Source of the DNA: Treponema sp.
GTDB lineage: Bacteria; Spirochaetota; Spirochaetia; Treponematales; Treponemataceae
Assembly (NCBI GenBank): GCA_018384055.1
Contig: JAHAZL010000066.1
Coordinates: forward strand, 1-35,931
DNA length: 35,931 nucleotides
Direction: 5' to 3'
Shown here: piece after piece, positions 7,402 to 14,422 of the stretch
How the letters are laid out: each line of letters starts with the position of its first letter
How positions within the stretch are numbered: the stretch's first letter is position 1
The notes under the pieces: generated by a model
What the model saw: the letters and a program-made list of their open reading frames with translations, nothing else
The model's database searches: none
Told to the model about the DNA's origin: nothing
Translations under genes and position numbers: made by a program

Positions 7402-7848
7402 ATGGACTTAAGAACAGTATTAACACCTGAAACAGTAGACCTTCATTTGAAGGGTACTTCAAAAGAAGAAATTATCGACGAACTCCTTGAAATCCTTGTA
7501 AAGGCAGGAAAGGTTACAGATAAAGCATCTGCAAAGGAATGCGTACTCGATCGTGAACGCAAGATGTCAACTGGCATGAAGCACGGAATTGCAATTCCAC
7601 ACGGAAAGACAGACACAGTTTCTGATTTGGTTGCTTGTATCGGAGTTTCTGACAATCCGGTTGATTTTGACAGCCTGGACAGCGAACCATGCCGTATATT
7701 CATTATGACATTGTCACCTGTGAACAAGACAGGACCTCACCTTCAGTTCCTTGCTGAAGTAAGCCTCTTGTTCAAATCTGCAGACAAGCGTGCCCAGATC
7801 CTGAACACACAGGACAAGGCAGAAGTAATCAAGATTCTTACAGAATAG
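7402..7848 (+). CDS. PTS fructose-type EIIA domain protein (PtsN/EIIA-Ntr-like)
   Basis: A stand-alone 148-residue EIIA of the PTS fructose/mannitol family. Phosphate transfer from HPr or NPr goes to the histidine in GIAIPHGKTD (H67); H61 lies just before. The length and lack of any EIIB or EIIC gene nearby fit a regulatory EIIA-Ntr (PtsN)-type protein better than a sugar transporter subunit, but that is inference. The gene is monocistronic: it has its own strong promoter and a terminator right after it. No Shine-Dalgarno sequence precedes the ATG, and the -10 box ends six bases upstream, so the mRNA is probably leaderless. Confidence 0.9.
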   Translation: MDLRTVLTPETVDLHLKGTSKEEIIDELLEILVKAGKVTDKASAKECVLDRERKMSTGMKHGIAIPHGKTDTVSDLVACIGVSDNPVDFDSLDSEPCRIFIMTLSPVNKTGPHLQFLAEVSLLFKSADKRAQILNTQDKAEVIKILTE

Positions 7849-7864
7849 TTCTTGATTGCTCGGT

Positions 7865-7891
7865 AAAAGCCCCTCAAGCGGGGGCTTTTTT
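7865..7891 (+). terminator. Intrinsic terminator after the EIIA gene
   Basis: AAAAGCCCC (7865-7873), a 7-base loop, and GGGGCTTTT (7881-7889) within a T-run up to 7891. This separates the EIIA gene from the fab cluster. Confidence 0.9.
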
Positions 7892-7925
7892 GTTTTAAAC
7901 AAAAACCTGCATTTTGTTTTTTGCC

Positions 7926-7953
7926 TTGACATTTTTCGGATTTTTGTCATAAT
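7926..7953 (+). promoter_or_regulatory. Promoter of the fab cluster
   Basis: TTGACA (7926-7931), a 16-bp spacer, and CATAAT (7948-7953). The transcript should start near 7960, about 26 bases before the fabD ATG at 7986, with a GAGG ribosome site at 7976-7979. Confidence 0.8.
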
Positions 7954-7985
7954 AAATGCAGTAAACTTTTATTATGAGGTTAATT

Positions 7986-8942
7986 ATGTCAAAGAAGTAT
8001 GCATTTTTGTTCCCAGGACAGGGAGCACAGGCACCTGGTATGGCTAAGGATATTGCAGAAAGTTCAGCAGCTGCAAAAAAAGTGATCGACGACATTTCTG
8101 CAATCACTGGACTTGATATGGCAAAACTTTTGTGGGAATCAACACCGGAAGATCTTGCAAGAAGCGACAACAGCCAGATTGCTATTACGGCAGCTTCATT
8201 GGCAACAATGGCAGCCCTTAAGGAAAAGGGAATCGAACCTTCTTCTGCAATGGGGTTCTCACTTGGTGAATTCCCTGCACTTTATGCAGCCGGAGTTCTT
8301 TCTTTTGAAGATGTAGTAAAAGTAGTTCGCCAGCGCGGAATCATCATGCAGAAGGTTTGCGAAGAAATCGCAGCTAAGAGTGAAGGTCGCGCACCTGGAA
8401 TGACAGCTGTTCTTGGACTTTCTCAGGAACAGGTTAAGGCTCTCGTAGAACCAATCGAAGATGCCTATGCTGCAAACATGAACAGCGACAAGCAGACAGT
8501 AGTAAGCGGAACTTTCGATGCTCTTGATAAGGTTGAAGCAGCCGCTAAGGATGCAGGTGCTCGCCGTGCAGTTCGCCTCAAGGTTGCAGGTCCATTCCAT
8601 TCTCCACTCATGCAGGATGCTGCAGTAGAATTTGAAAAGTTCCTTGCAGATGTTAAGTTCAACAATCCAAAAATCAATCTTTTCTCAAATGTAACTGGCG
8701 GAAAGGTAATCGACGGAGACCAGGCAAAGAAAGCCGCAGTCCTCCACCTTACACATCCAGTTCTTTGGACAGATGAAGAAGCTTGCCTTGCAGGCGTAAT
8801 CAAGGAAGACGGAGTTGAAAACTCTGCTGTACTTGAAGTAGGTCCAGGAAAGGTTCTTTCAGGTCTCTGGGGTCAGACAGAATTCGGTGCCGGAATCGCC
8901 GCTACACCTGTAAACACAGCTGAAGGAATCAGCAATTTGTAA
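7986..8942 (+). CDS. fabD: Malonyl-CoA:ACP transacylase
   Basis: FabD moves malonyl from CoA to acyl carrier protein, supplying the extender unit for fatty-acid elongation in the cytoplasm. The 318-residue protein shows the family motifs: FPGQGAQ at 9-15, the nucleophile in GFSLGEF (S92), the arginine in VRQRGIIM (R117) and the catalytic histidine in GPFHSPLM (H205). The start at 7986 is chosen over the ATG at 7974 because GAGG sits six bases before it, and because MSKKYAFLFPGQGAQ is the usual N terminus. It is the first gene of a fabD-fabG-fabF-fabZ cluster. Confidence 0.96.
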   Translation: MSKKYAFLFPGQGAQAPGMAKDIAESSAAAKKVIDDISAITGLDMAKLLWESTPEDLARSDNSQIAITAASLATMAALKEKGIEPSSAMGFSLGEFPALYAAGVLSFEDVVKVVRQRGIIMQKVCEEIAAKSEGRAPGMTAVLGLSQEQVKALVEPIEDAYAANMNSDKQTVVSGTFDALDKVEAAAKDAGARRAVRLKVAGPFHSPLMQDAAVEFEKFLADVKFNNPKINLFSNVTGGKVIDGDQAKKAAVLHLTHPVLWTDEEACLAGVIKEDGVENSAVLEVGPGKVLSGLWGQTEFGAGIAATPVNTAEGISNL

Positions 8943-9025
8943 TAGATTCAGTGGGAAGAACCTTAAAGAGTTTTTCCTATTGATATTGTTGGAATTGTTT
9001 GATCTCAGATAGTGAGGTTAAGCAT

Positions 9026-9049
9026 ATGATGTTTATAGAAAGCAATTAG
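9026..9049 (+). CDS. Possible 7-codon leader ORF before fabG
   Basis: The 116-base fabD-fabG gap contains an ATG at 9026, eight bases after a GAGG at 9014-9017. It reads MMFIESN and stops with a TAG that runs directly into the AGAGG ribosome site of fabG (9048-9052). Translation of this tiny frame would end on top of the fabG start region. It may couple or tune fabG translation, or it may be chance. Confidence 0.25.
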   Translation: MMFIESN

Positions 9050-9058
9050 AGGTTTAAT

Positions 9059-9799
9059 ATGCTCAAAGGAAAAAAAGCCCTTGTCACAGGTTCTTCACGT
9101 GGAATCGGAAAGGCTATAGTAGAAGTTTATCTTAAGAATGGTTGCGAAGTATGGGGACTTTGTTCAAAGCCTTCTGCAAATAAAGACGCTCTTGAATCCC
9201 TTGCAAAGGAAAACGGAGTTGCATTCCATGAAATCTATGCAGATGTTGGAAACGCAGAACAGGTAACGGAAGTTGTAAAGGCTGCCCTTGCAGAAGCAGG
9301 CGGATTCGACGTTCTTGTAAACAATGCAGGAATCACACGCGACGGCCTTTCATTCAGAATGAAGAAGGAAGACTGGGATGACGTACTCCGCATCAACCTT
9401 ACATCAGTGTTCCTTATTTCTCAGATTGTTTCAAACGACATGATCAGAAAGCGTGCAGGTTCAATCATCAACATGTCTTCTATCGTTGGTATTCACGGAA
9501 ACGGCGGACAGGTTAACTACTCTGCATCAAAGGGTGGCGTTATTGCTTACAGCAAGTCACTTGCAGCAGAAGTTGGTGCTCGTGGTGTTCGTGTAAATGC
9601 AATCGCACCTGGATTCATCGAAACAGACATGACAAATGTTCTTAAGGATGAAGTAAAGGCAGCAATGGCAGAAAAGATTCCTCTCAAAAGAGCAGGAAAA
9701 CCGGAAGACATTGCCAATGCAGCATTATTCCTTGGAAGCGACCTTTCAACATATGTTACTGGTCAGGTTATCGGCGTAGACGGCGGAATGGGCTGCTAA
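9059..9799 (+). CDS. fabG: 3-oxoacyl-ACP reductase
   Basis: FabG reduces 3-oxoacyl-ACP to 3-hydroxyacyl-ACP with NADPH. The 246-residue short-chain dehydrogenase has the cofactor motif TGSSRGIG (10-17), NNAG (88-91) and the catalytic set S141, Y154 and K158 (YSASK), and ends with the usual VDGG...C. The start at 9059 has AGAGG six bases upstream. The position between fabD and fabF, rather than alone, makes FabG much more likely than another SDR. Confidence 0.95.
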   Translation: MLKGKKALVTGSSRGIGKAIVEVYLKNGCEVWGLCSKPSANKDALESLAKENGVAFHEIYADVGNAEQVTEVVKAALAEAGGFDVLVNNAGITRDGLSFRMKKEDWDDVLRINLTSVFLISQIVSNDMIRKRAGSIINMSSIVGIHGNGGQVNYSASKGGVIAYSKSLAAEVGARGVRVNAIAPGFIETDMTNVLKDEVKAAMAEKIPLKRAGKPEDIANAALFLGSDLSTYVTGQVIGVDGGMGC

Positions 9800-9832
9800 T
9801 TGAATAGATAAATTATATTAGGAGATAAAATT

Positions 9833-11077
9833 ATGAGAAGAGTAGTTGTAACAGGTCTTGGTTGTGTATCACCACTTGGAAATTCAGTAGAAGAAACATG
9901 GGCTGGCGTAAAGGCTGGAAAGTGCGGTATCGCAACAACAACAAAGTATGATGTAGGTCCTTTCAAGGTAAAGTACAGCGCAGAAGTAAAGAACTTCAAG
10001 GCTGAAGACTATATGGACAGTGCATCAGCACGCAAGATGGCTCCATTTACACAGTTTGCAGTAGCAGCAGCAAAGCAGGCTCTCGATGATTCAGGACTCA
10101 TGGGAAAGCAGGATATCCTCGACGATACAGCTGTTTACCTTGGTGTTGGTATCGGTGGTCTTGATGTTACAGAAGCAAGCATGAAGAGTTACATCTCTTC
10201 TGAAATGACACGTGTTCCTCCAATGACAATCCCGGAACTCATCCCAAATGAAGCAGCAGCAAACGTTTCCCTTCAGTTTGGTCTTCACGGTGCAACACAC
10301 ACAGTTGCAACAGCTTGTGCATCTGGTACAGACGCTATCGGAAACGCACTGGATGTTATCCGCTCAGGCCGCTACGATGTAATCCTCGCTGGTGGCGCTG
10401 AAAGCACAATCTGTGGATTCGGTACACTTTCTTTCACAGTTCTCCACGCTCTCTCTTCAAAGTGGGCAGATGATCCAACAAAGGCATGCCGTCCATTCGA
10501 CAAGGACCGCGACGGATTCATCATGGGTGAAGGCGCAACAATCCTCGTTCTTGAAGAATATGAACACGCTAAGGCTCGCGGTGCAAAGATTTATTGTGAA
10601 CTTGCAGGTTACGGTTCATCTTCTGATGCTTACCACCTTACAGCTCCTAACCCAGACGGAATCTGCGGTGCAAAGGCTATGACAATGGCCATGAAGGATG
10701 CCGGTGTTGAACCAAAGGATGTTACATACTACAACGCTCACGGAACATCAACATCAAAGAACGACTCTGGTGAAACAAAGATGCTTCACATTGCCTTCGG
10801 TGATGCAGCAAAGGACCTCCACATTTCTTCTACAAAGTCTATGACAGGTCACTGTCTCGGTAATGCAGGTTCCCTCGAAGCCCTCATGTGCGTAAAGGCA
10901 ATCCAGGACAGCTACATTCCTGCAACAATCAACCTTGACAACCCGGATGTAGAAGGCGGATGTGACCTTAACTACACACCAAACAAGGGTATTGAAATGC
11001 CAGTTAATGTTGCAATGTCTGGAAACTTTGGTTTCGGTGGACACAACGGTATCGTAGTATTCAAGAAAGTTAACTAA
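9833..11077 (+). CDS. fabF: 3-oxoacyl-ACP synthase II
   Basis: FabF condenses malonyl-ACP with acyl-ACP in each elongation round. The 414-residue protein has the Cys-His-His triad of elongating ketosynthases: the nucleophile in TACASGTDA (C162), NAHGTSTSKND (H303) and KSMTGHCLGNAG (K335, H340). AGGAG lies about eight bases before the ATG at 9833. It follows fabG by 33 bases in the same direction. A structured element separates it from fabZ. Confidence 0.97.
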   Translation: MRRVVVTGLGCVSPLGNSVEETWAGVKAGKCGIATTTKYDVGPFKVKYSAEVKNFKAEDYMDSASARKMAPFTQFAVAAAKQALDDSGLMGKQDILDDTAVYLGVGIGGLDVTEASMKSYISSEMTRVPPMTIPELIPNEAAANVSLQFGLHGATHTVATACASGTDAIGNALDVIRSGRYDVILAGGAESTICGFGTLSFTVLHALSSKWADDPTKACRPFDKDRDGFIMGEGATILVLEEYEHAKARGAKIYCELAGYGSSSDAYHLTAPNPDGICGAKAMTMAMKDAGVEPKDVTYYNAHGTSTSKNDSGETKMLHIAFGDAAKDLHISSTKSMTGHCLGNAGSLEALMCVKAIQDSYIPATINLDNPDVEGGCDLNYTPNKGIEMPVNVAMSGNFGFGGHNGIVVFKKVN

Positions 11078-11100
11078 TTGAATATTGAGTAGACTGAAAA

Positions 11101-11215
11101 AGGGGTGGGGAGAAGTCTCTCCCCTGGTCGGCACTAAAGGCGCCTTGCGCCTTCATTGCCTCCACACCCCTCTCAGCGGGGACTCCCCGCAACGCCCCGT
11201 TAGAACATAATGGGG
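11101..11215. repeat. Hairpin-rich structured element between fabF and fabZ
   Basis: This GC-rich block differs sharply from its AT-rich surroundings. AGGGGTG (11101-11107) pairs with CACCCCT (11165-11171) and encloses two perfect hairpins: GGGGAGA/TCTCCCC (11107-11113 with 11118-11124) and AAGGCGC/GCGCCTT (11137-11143 with 11147-11153). A third hairpin follows, GCGGGG/CCCCGC (11176-11181 with 11185-11190), then a weak CCCC/GGGG pair (11195-11198 with 11212-11215). No T-run follows, so it is not a plain terminator. It could be a mobile repeat or a processing or regulatory RNA structure within the fab transcript. Confidence 0.7.
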
Positions 11216-11239
11216 TAATTTTATTTTTGAGGTATTACC

Positions 11240-11671
11240 ATGAGCGTAACAACAGATATCAAATCACTTTTGCCACATCGCGATCCTTTCCTTTTCGTAG
11301 ATGAAATCATCAGCTGCGATGATGAAGGAAGCGTAAGCGAACACACATTCACGGAAAATGAATTCTTCTTTAAGGGACACTTTCCGGAATATCCTGTAGT
11401 TCCAGGAGTCATCCTCTGTGAAACAATGGCACAGGCTGGTGGAGCTGCATTGAGTTACCAGAAGAAGTTTGAAGAAGGAGCATTGTTCTTCTTTGCAACA
11501 TTGGACAAGGTAAAGTTCCGCAACCAGGTACGCCCTGGTGACAAGGTTCGCATGGAAATCACAAACCTCCGCGTAAGCCCAAAGATGATCAAGCAGGCAG
11601 GTAAAGCCTATGTAGGAGACACTCTCTGTGCAGAAGCAGAGTGGATGTGTTTAGTCGGAAAGGCAAACTAA
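11240..11671 (+). CDS. fabZ: 3-hydroxyacyl-ACP dehydratase
   Basis: FabZ removes water from 3-hydroxyacyl-ACP to give trans-2-enoyl-ACP. The 143-residue hot-dog protein has LLPHRDPFLFVD at 10-21, the catalytic histidine in GHFPEYPVVPGV (H47) and the catalytic glutamate in LCETMAQ (E61). A TTGAGG site precedes the ATG at 11240. It is the last gene of the fab cluster; no enoyl-ACP reductase and no acpP are in the window. Confidence 0.95.
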   Translation: MSVTTDIKSLLPHRDPFLFVDEIISCDDEGSVSEHTFTENEFFFKGHFPEYPVVPGVILCETMAQAGGAALSYQKKFEEGALFFFATLDKVKFRNQVRPGDKVRMEITNLRVSPKMIKQAGKAYVGDTLCAEAEWMCLVGKAN

Positions 11672-11720
11672 GTAGATTTCGCCCACGCCACACGTAGGCA
11701 AGCAAGGCATATTACACCCA

Positions 11721-11782
11721 CGTCATTGCGAGCCCGAAGGGGCATGGCAATCCACACGCAGCCAAGCTCCTCGCAATGAAAT
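11721..11782. repeat. CATTGCGAG-type repeat with an inverted half copy
   Basis: A full element, CGTCATTGCGAGCCC...CATGGCAATCCAC (about 11723-11757), is followed by AGCTCCTCGCAATGAAAT (11765-11782), the reverse complement of the element's 5' half. It lies between the convergent fabZ and AT-hook genes and matches the copies beside gatB. Confidence 0.75.
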
Positions 11783-11819
11783 TTACTTATTGTTCAGCCC
11801 TTTTATGCCTTTCAGACAA

Positions 11820-12515
11820 TCATTTCTTTGTTGATTTTTTTGCGGTTGTTTTCGATGCAGATTTCTGTGCAGCAGTTTTGCCCGTTGTTTTTGCAGTGGC
11901 TTTAGTTGCTGTTTTTGTCGTTTTTGCAGTAGTTTCTTTGACTGTTCCGTCTTTTCTTGGTCTACCGCCTTTCTTTCCGTTTTCCCTTGATGCAGCGGCT
12001 TTCTTTTCAGATTTTACACGCCCAAGAAGTTTTCCTGCATTAGTCAAAGGCAATGGAATCTCTGATGTCTGCCATTCCTTAATCAGTTGTTTCTGAGTCT
12101 TTTTCAGTTCTGTAAGCTGCCTGATAGCTTCGTATGCAGAATCAAGTCTTGATTTCACATTGTCAGTAAATGTTTTTTCAGGAATGGCTGCTACACGGTC
12201 TTCAAGCATGTTTATAAGGTCAAGAATTTCCGTAGCGGCAAGGGCAATGTCATTGGCAACATCTGCAATGTCCATTTCCTTTACGGAAGAGTTTCTGAAA
12301 GAACGAAGGGCATCAATGATAAGCTTGTCTTTTGCCGTAAGCTCAAGAGGTCCGTCCCTGAATTCTGCCCCAAGAAGAAAGAGCGAAATGTTTGAATCAA
12401 GCATGTTCAGGTCAAAAATCTTTGCTGAATCAGGCTTTGGAGACAGGTTCATCTCGTTAATTTTTCGTTCAATATATTTTTGGAGTTCTACAATCTCTTT
12501 CTTCTCAACAATCAT
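11820..12515 (-). CDS. Unrecognised protein with AT-hook and histone H1-like tail
   Basis: I do not recognise the first 165 residues of this 231-residue protein. They look helical and mildly charged, with possible coiled-coil stretches (about 90-150). Residues 176-188 (SRENGKKGGRPRK) contain an AT-hook core, GRPRK at 184-188, of the type that binds the minor groove of AT-rich DNA. Residues 189-231 are almost only Lys, Ala, Thr and Ser, with 12 lysines in 43 residues, resembling bacterial histone H1-like tails. A role in DNA binding or chromosome organisation is inferred. The start lies at 12515 with no ribosome site; a TAAATT box ends six bases upstream. It converges with fabZ. Confidence 0.75.
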   Translation of the reverse strand: MIVEKKEIVELQKYIERKINEMNLSPKPDSAKIFDLNMLDSNISLFLLGAEFRDGPLELTAKDKLIIDALRSFRNSSVKEMDIADVANDIALAATEILDLINMLEDRVAAIPEKTFTDNVKSRLDSAYEAIRQLTELKKTQKQLIKEWQTSEIPLPLTNAGKLLGRVKSEKKAAASRENGKKGGRPRKDGTVKETTAKTTKTATKATAKTTGKTAAQKSASKTTAKKSTKK

Positions 12516-12521
12516 AAAATA

Positions 12522-12551
12522 AATTTAATGACATTTTTTTCACTCCGTCAA
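12522..12551 (-). promoter_or_regulatory. Candidate leaderless promoter of the AT-hook gene
   Basis: On the minus strand TTGACG (12551-12546), an 18-bp spacer and TAAATT (12527-12522), then TATTTT and the ATG at 12515. The -35 is good and the -10 moderate; no Shine-Dalgarno sequence is present. Confidence 0.5.
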
Positions 12552-12626
12552 GGGCCATAGGACCATGAATCATGACCTTTATCTGGTTGAAGCAATCCAG
12601 AATCTTACATCGTCGCTTTGAATGTC

Positions 12627-12755
12627 TTAAACGGAACTGCGCAAATGGTGAAAGACCTGTGTCTTTTGCCAGTTTTTCTTGACTTTACGATGGTTTTTAC
12701 AATAAGGGCATGATGCAATTTTGTTGAAGTTTGAATGGAATCTGTCGATTCGCAT
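12627..12755 (-). CDS. Possible 42-residue CPYC small protein
   Basis: In the otherwise empty 12516-12759 gap the minus strand has a frame from ATG (12755) to TAA (12627). It contains CPYCKNHRKVKK near residues 16-27 and is rich in Lys and His. The CPYC knuckle and basic make-up look protein-like, perhaps a zinc-binding small protein or the remnant of one. There is no clear ribosome site, and the ATG overlaps the end of the upstream terminator. Weak evidence. Confidence 0.2.
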   Translation of the reverse strand: MRIDRFHSNFNKIASCPYCKNHRKVKKNWQKTQVFHHLRSSV

Positions 12756-12759
12756 GCAT

Positions 12760-12785
12760 AAAAAAATCCCCGTGCCATCACGGGG
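12760..12785 (-). terminator. Intrinsic terminator of the six-hairpin glycosidase gene
   Basis: Read on the minus strand: CCCCGTG (12785-12779), loop ATGG, CACGGGG (12774-12768), then A and a T-run to 12760. It starts eight bases after the stop codon. Confidence 0.93.
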
Positions 12786-12792
12786 AACAATA

Positions 12793-14223
12793 TTAAAGCT
12801 TGTCTATGAGCATAGAACACTTTCCGCTTGGAATTGGAAGTGTCTTTTTCTTCTGGTCCAGAATGTTGATTGTAAAGTAATAAAGCTTTTCGCTTTCCAT
12901 CTGGATTTCCCAACCGCGTTTGCTCTTGTTACTGAGGATTGTAATGAGGTTGCGTTTGAGGGAAAGTTTTTCAATTCCCATGATTTCAAGGTTTGGTATA
13001 ATCCAGTCTACTGTTTTGCGTGGAAGACTGATGTTAAGTCCAATGACATTTTCAATCATAAGGGCAACTGTAGAAAGACCTGTGTAGTGAAGGAACTTCT
13101 TTCTTGGAAATTCCTTTTCGCTGCGACATGAAGCAGGACCGTATTCATTTGGCTTGTATGCTTCGTAAAGGTCTCCCTTCTGCTTTGTGCTTGCTGGACT
13201 AAGGCCTTCAAGAATGTAATACATATGGCGGATTGCACATTCTCTTGCAAATGCATATCTCTGATACTTTTCAAGTCCCTTGATAACCATGAAGTTGAAT
13301 GGAGCAATAACAGAACCCTTGTAACCTTCACCGTTTTCCTTGAAGTCAGGGCTGTCTGCACTGAGGGTTGGGAACGGGTTGTCTGTTCCGAATGTTTTAG
13401 GGTCTGTCAGGTGAGCAATGAGGGTATCTGCCCTGTCTGCATTTGGAAGTTCTGCAAGAAGTGGCCAGAAGCCTGCAATTGTTTTCTGAGGAAGTTTCTG
13501 TTCGTTTTTATCAAGGTCATGGTAGAAACCTGTTTCGTTGTCCCACATAAGCCCGTTGATTCTTGTCTTAAGGCTGAAGTACTGCTTTTTGTACTGGAAA
13601 CTCAAATCCTTGTCGTTAAGAATGTCTCCGAGGGCTGACATATGGGCAACATTGATTGCTACACAGCAGTTAAAGTCTACCGGATAATGGCATCCTTTGC
13701 GTGGCGAGTTGAACATTGTTGAAGCTTCATGAGGAGCGGCATAGAGTCCGTTTGGCTGCTTGAAGTTTTCATCGAGCCAGTTCATGTACTTCTGGAGTAC
13801 AGGCATGATTTCCTTGATGCGGCGTTTGTTTGCGCTCTTGTGGTAAATGTTGAATTCAGCCCATGCAAAGAGAGGGAGCCCTACTCCTTCCGGATTTTTC
13901 TTATCGATAATAGGCTTGTTTGTCTTAAGGTCGTACTTCCATCTGATGGCACCATTTTCTTCCTGGTGTTCATAGAAATAGTCGATGTTTTTGCTTGCTG
14001 GGTAATTGCGGTTGGAGTAAACAAGAAAAAATGAAGAGAAGATGGATTCAGTCTGATCCAAGATGTATTTGTCGTCTACTGGATATGTAAAATAGCCGTC
14101 GGAATCCTTTTCGTCTGTTTCCGGATTAATCCAGTATTCAGAGAGCCAGTTCCATGTCTTGTCATATATATCTACGAAGTCCTGATCGTAAAAATGAATC
14201 TTTGGAAAATCACGCTTGTTCAC
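12793..14223 (-). CDS. Six-hairpin glycoside hydrolase (GH63/GH37 trehalase-like)
   Basis: The 476-residue protein looks like an (alpha/alpha)6 barrel enzyme of the MGH1/GH63/GH37 group. TIAGFWPLLAEL (248-259), YKGSVIAPFNFMVIKGL (301-317) and LYEAYKP (352-358) match blocks around the sugar pocket in glucosidases and trehalases of this clan; the D and E residues there are candidate catalytic acids. There is no signal peptide, so it should act in the cytoplasm. The true substrate (trehalose, a mannosylglycerate-type compound, or another alpha-glucoside) cannot be set from sequence. The start is a GTG at 14223 with AGGAG six bases upstream. It is monocistronic, with an extended -10 promoter, repeat operators and a strong terminator, which suggests sugar-controlled expression. 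Confidence 0.75.
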   Translation of the reverse strand: MNKRDFPKIHFYDQDFVDIYDKTWNWLSEYWINPETDEKDSDGYFTYPVDDKYILDQTESIFSSFFLVYSNRNYPASKNIDYFYEHQEENGAIRWKYDLKTNKPIIDKKNPEGVGLPLFAWAEFNIYHKSANKRRIKEIMPVLQKYMNWLDENFKQPNGLYAAPHEASTMFNSPRKGCHYPVDFNCCVAINVAHMSALGDILNDKDLSFQYKKQYFSLKTRINGLMWDNETGFYHDLDKNEQKLPQKTIAGFWPLLAELPNADRADTLIAHLTDPKTFGTDNPFPTLSADSPDFKENGEGYKGSVIAPFNFMVIKGLEKYQRYAFARECAIRHMYYILEGLSPASTKQKGDLYEAYKPNEYGPASCRSEKEFPRKKFLHYTGLSTVALMIENVIGLNISLPRKTVDWIIPNLEIMGIEKLSLKRNLITILSNKSKRGWEIQMESEKLYYFTINILDQKKKTLPIPSGKCSMLIDKL

Positions 14224-14233
14224 AATTACTCCT

Positions 14234-14285
14234 GTTGAACCACTTTTTTCAATAAAATGGTTCTAACCGCCAACAAATGGTTCTA
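14234..14285 (-). promoter_or_regulatory. Operator-like repeats at the glycosidase transcript start
   Basis: In plus-strand reading AAATGGTTCTA occurs at 14255-14265 and again, identical, at 14275-14285, exactly 20 bp apart (two helical turns). A related inverted half, GTTGAACCA, lies at 14234-14242. The repeats sit directly downstream of the -10 box, where a bound repressor would block transcription. The regulator is unknown and not in the window. Confidence 0.55.
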
Positions 14286-14287
14286 GT

Positions 14288-14296
14288 ATTATAACA
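14288..14296 (-). promoter_or_regulatory. Extended -10 promoter of the glycosidase gene
   Basis: On the minus strand TGTTATAAT (14296-14288) is a perfect TGnTATAAT extended -10. There is no good -35 at 17 bp, as expected for this class. The predicted start is near 14281, leaving a leader of about 58 bases that contains the repeats and an AGGAG site. The rest of the 14297-14382 gap is AT-rich and empty. Confidence 0.65.
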
Positions 14297-14382
14297 TAAA
14301 AATTGCAATATGTGTGTTTTTTTGAAAAAAAAAGTGCTGATTTTTTGATTTTTTTTGCGAATTTTGAGTTTTTTGCTTGACA

Positions 14383-14411
14383 TTGTCCGATTCATCTGGT
14401 GAATCAGACAA
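14383..14411 (-). terminator. 12-bp hairpin after the membrane-anchored protein gene
   Basis: Read on the minus strand, TTGTCTGATTCA, loop CCAGA, TGAATCGGACAA pairs over 12 positions with one G-U wobble; read as plus-strand RNA the same position would be a C-A mismatch. It begins 12 bases after the stop at 14423. No U-run follows, so it is a 3' end hairpin rather than a textbook terminator. Confidence 0.5.
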
Positions 14412-14422
14412 AATTCAGGCTT

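Noticed and set aside
11776..12096. Plus-strand 106-codon frame opposite the AT-hook gene
   Set aside because: Its Phe/Val-rich product is the antisense of a Lys/Ala/Thr tail, and it starts in a repeat.
12679..12703. TTGACT...TACAAT as a plus-strand promoter
   Set aside because: The spacer is only 13 bp and no plus-strand gene follows.
12605..12913. A 102-codon minus-strand frame across the glycosidase end
   Set aside because: It overlaps the glycosidase gene and runs through its terminator; only the shorter CPYC frame in another phase looks at all protein-like.
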